Of a DNA stretch of 64,000 bases, positions 57,407-64,000 are shown in pieces; within the stretch, counting starts at the first letter, position 1, and every line of letters begins with the position of its first letter. Below the pieces are notes generated by a model that was not told the DNA's origin, ran no database searches, and saw only the letters and a list, made by a program, of their open reading frames with translations. The translations under genes and the position numbers were made by a program. The DNA comes from Pohlia nutans. Its lineage: Eukaryota; Streptophyta; Bryopsida; Bryales; Mniaceae. The DNA lies in assembly GCA_022496805.1 (NCBI GenBank), contig CM040087.1, positions 35,178,253 to 35,242,252 of the forward strand. The letters are read 5' to 3'.

Positions 57407-57639
57407 TATTGCTAGAAGCCAAAGACGTACGGGTGCTAAATAATGGTGTGTGGGAGGAGGGGTTAGGCATGGGCTGATCTCTAGAGTGTCCTTGTGATGA
57501 GTTATCCCATATGGTTTGTCCATGGTGACCTCCTAGTGTACACTACTTAAGGTGGAAGGCCTTTGAGTAAAGATTATCTCTTTCTACGCATTCCTTGTGT
57601 TTGTGTGTGTGCCTTGTGCAATCTTCTCTACCTTCAATA
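57382..57639 (+). repeat. 3' LTR
   Basis: Same 258 bp as the 5' LTR; no difference was seen by eye. Carries the last codons and stop of gag-pol. Confidence 0.95.
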
Positions 57640-57814
57640 AAGGCGACCGCCTCTCGAAAAGAAGTTTGGGTCGGACGGGAATGGAAACCCAAACTATGGT
57701 CGATTCTTGCAACGATGATGGCATGTAATGTTGATTTTCATGGATAAACAATGGAACTACTAAAGAAGATGTAATGTATAGTAAAGCGCCGTAATATCTA
57801 GGGTACCGATAATA

Positions 57815-58830
57815 GAGTTATCTAAAACAACAAAGGAGTTTAAGAGGAGTGCAAGTGGAGTTTGCTCTTTATAATTACAATTTCTAACATGCATTGTTCA
57901 TGAATAGTCCCTTAGGCTTGGGCTAACTTGCAGGAACTCTCCTTTGACCCCTAAAGGTTGGGCATATGACCATGGAATCACGTTTTATTTGTCACGCTCT
58001 ATTTTTTTACTTAAAAATAATACAAGAATTCAAATTTATATTTTTAGTAGATGAAGTTATATGTCTACTACAATTCATGAATTTTTCATTAATTTTGGTG
58101 AAAATTTGAAAATACTATGATTTTATAATGTGATTGTAAAGAAAATCTATATCAATTACAAAATGTACTAGAAAATTCCAATTTTTTTACATAAGGTGTA
58201 AATTACAATGAAGAAAACTTTAGTCAATGAAAATCATCCGTGTATCTAAATTTAGAATTTTTGTTATACCTTGGTGATACCTACTGAAGTTGTAACTACA
58301 ATAAAACATTCAATTTTCAAAATTTTCCAAATATTCAAAGTGAAGTAAAAAATTAGACTTACCAAGCTTCATTTTGCTAGTTGAGCTCAAAAGCAATGGA
58401 ACTCATTTTCATGGCCTAAATTTAGTTTAAGTAGAATAAGCAAAAAAAATAAAATCCACTACACGGTGAACCGTTTTTACGACTCTTTTTGTAGTTGGGG
58501 CCCCATGTAAAATCTAAAAATAGCTTGAATGATTTGGATTTAACTTGAAGGGGTGGCATCACGAAGAAAAGTCCTTCACATAAAGAATTGGATGGAAATC
58601 ATCCATGCAGTAGTTGGAATTGAACAGTGGACTTCATTCATAAGCCATTTTTTGGTTTGGGCGACATGTAGGGATTAATATTGGAGAGGTCACGTGTTCT
58701 GGTGGAGGACCTTGCTAGTTAGATTATTCTCCAACTCACTATAAACTAGTTTTGTAGTCTTTTGAACTCAAAACAAATCTAAGGTGAGTTTAAGATTTCT
58801 TTCCACTTTGAAACATTTTTGGGTTAACTC
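57815..58830. mobile_element. TA-flanked GAGTTA(A/T)C element with an insert
   Basis: TA at 57813-57814 and 58831-58832. Ends GAGTTATCTAAAAC and TTTTTGGGTTAACTC. Homologous to 32840-33071 apart from the insert at 57958-58674. Confidence 0.75.
57958..58674. mobile_element. TTAA-type element inside the GAGTT element
   Basis: TTGA at 57954-57957 and TTAA at 58675-58678. Ends CCCCTAAAGGTTGGGC and GGGCGACATGTAGGGA. Length 717 bp. The related sequence near 32908 lacks it and keeps a single TTGA. Confidence 0.75.
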
Positions 58831-58832
58831 TA

Positions 58833-60297
58833 ATATCACAGCGATCAATGTTCATTCTAAGACTGCACAAATACCTCTGGGCCAGAATTTCTGGGAACTT
58901 CAAAAAAAGATGAAAACATCATGTCGACTAAGCTTTTCAAAAACTTGGGCCTAGAAAGCAAGTAGGCTATAGATTTAGTACATACTTTCAATCTTTGTGT
59001 AGATTGCTTGGGGCCACAAGGGAATCACTGAGAGGTTGGCTTTCATTTGGATATTGCTATTTCATGTATGGCATCATTCAGTACAAAATCAATGGCACCA
59101 TGGTGAAATGGAATCAAAAGTTACTAGTAAATCTCGTGTTGCAATGCAACACAAAACTAAATAAACATGATCAAGAAATATGGACTCCATTGCAAAAGAA
59201 TGTTGATTGAAAGAAATTGAAAAACTTGATTATAGATGAAAACAATTTACAAAACAGGCAAATGGATGAAATGGATGAAAATGAGATATAGGATGATAAT
59301 TGATGGATGTAAAACTTGGATGAAAACGTGACGGATTTTGTGACATAGGAGTCGTGACACTCCGCATTTAATATAATAGATGTAAATGATAGCTTCCAGT
59401 AGTCTGTCCAAAAATATGACAACTTTGCTTAAAAAAATGTGCGCTCAGTGCCATGTACTCGGCTATTGAACCAGTCATATTGGCTTACTAAATCCAGTCA
59501 CCCAAGTTTGTTTTTCGGAAATAAAACGCACTAGGTTTTTATTTTTGGAACACATCACTTCCTACTTCTCTTGTCTTGCGGTCTAGAATCTTGCCTGACA
59601 CAATGCTGGAAACCATAGATTTCATGACTTTACAAACTTCTCTAGTATCCTCTTTAGTCCGAGCCGCATACAAACTATTTATTCAAGACTATAAGTTTGT
59701 GCACGAGGCAAAAAAAATTATCAGGATTGAAAATTTTGGTATTAGTACTAATGTAGGAGAACATCCATAAACATACTTGGTAAAAGTATTCATTCTACAT
59801 ATAAAAATATAGTCATTACAAAACAATTTGTGCATCTTGGACTAAATAGCGTAAGTGGTGTACCCAAATTCTTTTAACTCTTTAATCCTTCAAGAATCAG
59901 GATGCCAACTTTGATCACTTTTGGTGGAAATTTTAAAATAACTTTTGATGTATTTAGAATATTCCCTTCGACTAGATTGAACTTTTTGGAGAATAAAAAA
60001 AGGAACGCTACTCAAAAATTGATCATGAAGTTCTCCAAAATTTATCATAAAGTTCTTCAAAATTGATCACGAAGTTCTCCAAAATTTATCATGCACTAGG
60101 AGGTTCTCCAAATATAACAATATGTGGTTTTAAATACATCAAAATATAAAATAATATAGTCATTATGTGAATGTATTTTATATTATTCATAGATGATATT
60201 AAAAATATACATAACATGCGTATATATAGACGTATGTATGTAAAAATATGTACCTAAATATACAATGCTAATATTATATGGTATGTACAGTGACGAG
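58833..60297. other. Intergenic AT-rich DNA
   Basis: No gene was recognised. Positions 60018-60110 hold about four short repeats of (TTGATCATGAAG)TTCTCCAAAAT. TA-rich sequence at 60180-60290 leads into the large inverted repeat. Confidence 0.4.
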
Positions 60298-60815
60298 CAA
60301 AACTGAGTATTGATTTGAAACTTTTCCATTCAAACAACCATATCATGAGCATCAATGGGCAAAGTCCAAAAGTGAATTTTCAAAAGTTGTAGTGTGCGAC
60401 ATATAACACATTACTACCGAAGTTTGAAGAGAAACTCAATTGTGATTTGAAAGAAAATGAATTTCAAAGTTAGCCATGTCTAAAACTCGGTTTTGTGCGC
60501 TACAAGTTGGAAGTACTTTAAATTTTGTGAATTTTTTCTTATAGCTTCAATAAAACTTTTTGTGCCTTGGCATGTTGGTATACATCGTTTTAGACTGTTG
60601 TACGCAAAAATTGAAGGAAGTTGACATTTATAGAATTAAAAATATCGACAATTTGACAAACATGCAAATGATGTTGGTTTTCACGATATTTGAATTTTTT
60701 TTTGGATTTGAGAGTTTAGGACTGCATTGGTCATTGTATAGAGAGCATAGGTTGCAATATGACCATTGTTACATCTTAATGCCTTTACATTTGAAATAGT
60801 TGTTGAATAGCCAAA

Positions 60816-61716
60816 AACACGCAATTCGCTATTTACGCACTTGGCCATATAATCATGCACTTGGTCCCCGGAAGCATTAAAAATATTTTGTGTAAAAATT
60901 TCTCTAAAAAACAACCATTTTTGTCGTTCTACAATTACTTTCATTGTAAACAAACAATTATTTAATTTAATTTTTATTCTTATCTTTATCTTTTATCTTT
61001 ATCTTTTCTTTTCTTTTTTCTTTTATCTTTTCTTTATCTTGTTTCATTTATCTTATTTCTTTCTTGTCTTCAATTTATTTTCCTTCTTGTCTTCCTTCTT
61101 GTCTTCTTCTTTTTCTTCTATTTTTTTTCATTCCTCTTGTGGCAGCCGCAAATCCTTCGCCCGCACCAAAGACAAAAAAAAAAAAAAAAAAAAGAAAAAA
61201 AAACCTTCTTTTTTTTTTGTTTTTTTTTTTTTTTGGTGTTCGTCTTCTTTTTTGTTAGGGGCTCATGAACCCTGAAAATAGAAATTTAAAAAAATAAAAA
61301 TTTAGGGTTCAGCCGCCGGCGGCTGAACCCTAAACGGCGGAGGATGCACCAAAAAAAAAGTTTTTATTTTTATTTTTATTTCTATTTTTTCTATTTTTAG
61401 TCTGCTGTGGGCTAGAGGGTGCGCGGCCGCGCACCCTTTGCCTCATTTTCTCCTCTCCTCCTCTCCTCCTCTCCCTCTCTCCCTCTTCTTCTCTCTCCCC
61501 TCTCCCCTCTCCTCATATATATAGGGGAGAGAGAAGAAGAGGGAGAGAGAAGAAGAGGGAGAGAGAAGAAGAGGGAGAGAGAAGAAGAGGGAGAGAGGGA
61601 GAGAGGGAGAGGAGGAGAGGAGTAAATGAGGCAAAGGGTGCGCGGCCGCGCACCCTCTAGCCCACAGCAGACTAAAAATAGAAATAGAAATAGAAATTAA
61701 AAAATTAAAAAATTAA

Positions 61717-61762
<46 letters not shown>

Positions 61763-62312
61763 TTTTTTTTGGTGCATCCTCCGCCGTTTAGGGTTCAGCC
61801 GCCGGCGGCTGAACCCTAAATTTTTATTTTTTTAAATTTCTATTTTCAGGGTTCATGAGCCCCAAACAAAAAAGAAGACGAACTCCAAAAAAAATAAACA
61901 AAAAAAAAAATAAAAAAAATAAAGGTTTTTTTTTCTTTTCTTTTTTTCTTTTCTTGTCTTTGGTGCGGGCGAAGGATTTGCGGCTGCGACAAGAGGAATG
62001 AAAAAAAATAGAAGAAAAAGAAGAAGACAAGAAGGAAGACAAGAAGGAAAATAAATTGAAGACAAGAAAGAAATAAGATAAATGAAACAAGATCAAGAAA
62101 AGATAAAAGAAAAAAGAAAATAAAAGATAAAGATAAAAGATAAAGATAAGAATAAAAATTAAATTAAATAATTGTTTGTTTACAATGAAAGTAATTGTAG
62201 AACGACAAAAATGGTTGTTTTTTAGAGAAATTTTTACACAAAAAATTTTAAGCAAGATTTGCTCATGAAATGAACGCACTTGACCAAGTGCATAAATAGC
62301 GAATTGCGTGTT
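60816..62312. mobile_element. Foldback element FB, copy 2 (1497 bp)
   Basis: 4-bp target duplication CAAA (60812-60815, 62313-62316). Ends AACACGCAATTCGC and GCGAATTGCGTGTT as in copy 1. The centre differs: two direct copies of a 34-bp palindrome (61301-61334, 61787-61820) enclose a further inverted repeat. Confidence 0.92.
61335..61786. repeat. Inner inverted repeat of FB copy 2
   Basis: CGGCGGAGGATGCACC on the left and GGTGCATCCTCCGCCG on the right. Next inwards are the exact palindrome GGGTGCGCGGCCGCGCACCC at 61418-61437 and 61636-61655, and a pyrimidine block facing a purine block made of GGGAGAGAGAAGAAGA repeats around TATATATA. A long poly(A) run is at about 61731-61760. Confidence 0.88.
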
Positions 62313-63172
62313 CAAAGTGTTCAATTTATATATTAGAGTTGTGTGATGCAGTTTTTTGGTTTGACTTTTTAGTACAAAGTCTAGGGTTCATGATGCACAT
62401 ACTCAATTAACCAATTGAAAAACTTGTTTTTTTTGTGTTCAGTATCATCAAAATATTGTCAATTTTATGAAAGTCAGTGTAATTTCTGGCAGTTTTGAAA
62501 TTTTTGATGATATTGAAAATAATATGTTTTTTAATTTTGATTTGTAGGATTGATTATGTGCGTCATAAACTCTAGTTTTCGTACAAAAATCCTAAACCAA
62601 AAAACTACATCGTATAGCTCCAATATATAAATTGAACGCATTGGTCTATTCAACAACTATTTCAAATGTAAAGGCATTAAGATGTAACAATGGTCATATT
62701 GCAACCTATGCTCTCTATACAATGACCAATGCAGTCCCAAACTCTCAAATCCAAAAAAAAATTCAAATATCATGAAAACCAACATCATTTGCATGTTTGT
62801 CAAATTGTCGATATTTTTAATTCTATAAATGTCAACTTCCTTCAATTTTTGCGTACAACAGTCTAAAACGATGTATACCAACATGCCAAGGCACAAAAAG
62901 TTTTATTGAAGCTATAAGAAAAAATTCACAAAATTTAAAGTACTTCCAACTTGTAGCGCACAAAACCGAGTTTTAGACATGGCTAACTTTGAAATTCATT
63001 TTCTTTCAAATCACAATTGAGTTTCTCTTCAAACTTCGGTAGTAATGTGTTATATGTCGCACACTACAACTTTTGAAAATTCACTTTTGGACTTTGCCCA
63101 TTGATGCTCATGATATGGTTGTTTGAATGGAAAAGTTTCAAATCAATACTCAGTTTTGTTTGTAAGTGTATG

Positions 63173-64000
<828 letters not shown>

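Larger units (their letters stand above)
52154..57639 (+). mobile_element. Complete Ty1/copia LTR retrotransposon
   Basis: 5486 bp, flanked by the 5-bp target duplication AAGGC (52149-52153, 57640-57644). Two 258-bp LTRs look identical. Order: LTR, primer-binding site, 0.84-kb leader, one gag-pol frame, polypurine tract, LTR. Integrase precedes reverse transcriptase, which defines copia and excludes gypsy. Identical LTRs and an unbroken frame point to a very recent, possibly still mobile, copy. Confidence 0.97.
60298..63158. repeat. Large inverted repeat with nested foldback
   Basis: The left arm (60298-60815 continuing at 62317 to about 62411) mirrors the right arm (about 62545-63158), roughly 610 bp each with few mismatches; CAAAACTGAGTATTG marks the outer ends. 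The same 79-codon frame (MCLGMLVYIVLDCC) occurs on both strands as a result and is probably not a gene. FB copy 2 interrupts the left arm. Confidence 0.9.

Noticed and set aside
60560..62896. MCLGMLVYIVLDCC frame found on both strands
   Set aside because: Duplicated because it lies in both arms of the inverted repeat; no family or conserved context.

Overview
The window is nuclear DNA of a land plant. It is AT-rich and intron-containing, and most of it is layered non-autonomous transposons with a few genes between them. A fragmentary MurC-type gene (peptidoglycan ligase, a plastid-wall pathway kept mainly outside the flowering plants), next to the chloroplast splicing factor RNC1 and a GT31 galactosyltransferase, suggests a non-flowering plant (moss, lycophyte, fern or similar). 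That placement is an inference.

Layout. 1-4.9 kb: MurC-like exons on the minus strand, spread over 3.5 kb around a triplicated intronic repeat and a CpG-rich stretch. 5-9.3 kb: AT-rich transposon debris with one 5S rRNA-like gene. 10.0-11.1 kb: three-exon gene for cytosolic ribosomal stalk protein P2 (minus). 14.9-15.9 kb: two-exon gene for a small conserved plant protein, its intron almost filled by a Stowaway-type MITE. 20.2-21.4 kb: broken F-box gene (minus). 27.2-30.4 kb: five-exon RNC1-like gene (plus). 35.1-36.3 kb: single-exon, GC-rich GT31 beta-1,3-galactosyltransferase (minus). 52.15-57.64 kb: complete Ty1/copia retrotransposon with LTRs that look identical, one open gag-pol frame and a half-tRNA-type primer site. 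60.3-63.2 kb: inverted repeats nested several levels deep.

The main unexpected signal is a group of at least seventeen elements flanked by TTAA (or a one-base variant) whose ends read CCC(C/T)TAAA, from about 190 bp to over 2 kb. They lie in introns, in promoters and inside one another. TTAA target duplication with CCC termini is the piggyBac (or Sola3) signature and is not a usual plant MITE type. Two related sequences in the window act as natural empty sites: one for a TTAA element and one for a separate foldback family with a 4-bp target duplication. Other families present: TA-flanked GAGTTA(A/T)CC elements, Stowaway-like CTCCCT elements, TAAGGTAG-ended elements and one CACTG-ended EnSpm-like element.

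The host genes do not form an operon or a pathway. Three have plastid or secretory roles (MurC-like, RNC1, GT31), one is ribosomal, one is unknown and one is a degenerate F-box gene. All reading was by eye; exon joins follow GT/AG and frame logic, and no alignment or database search was run.
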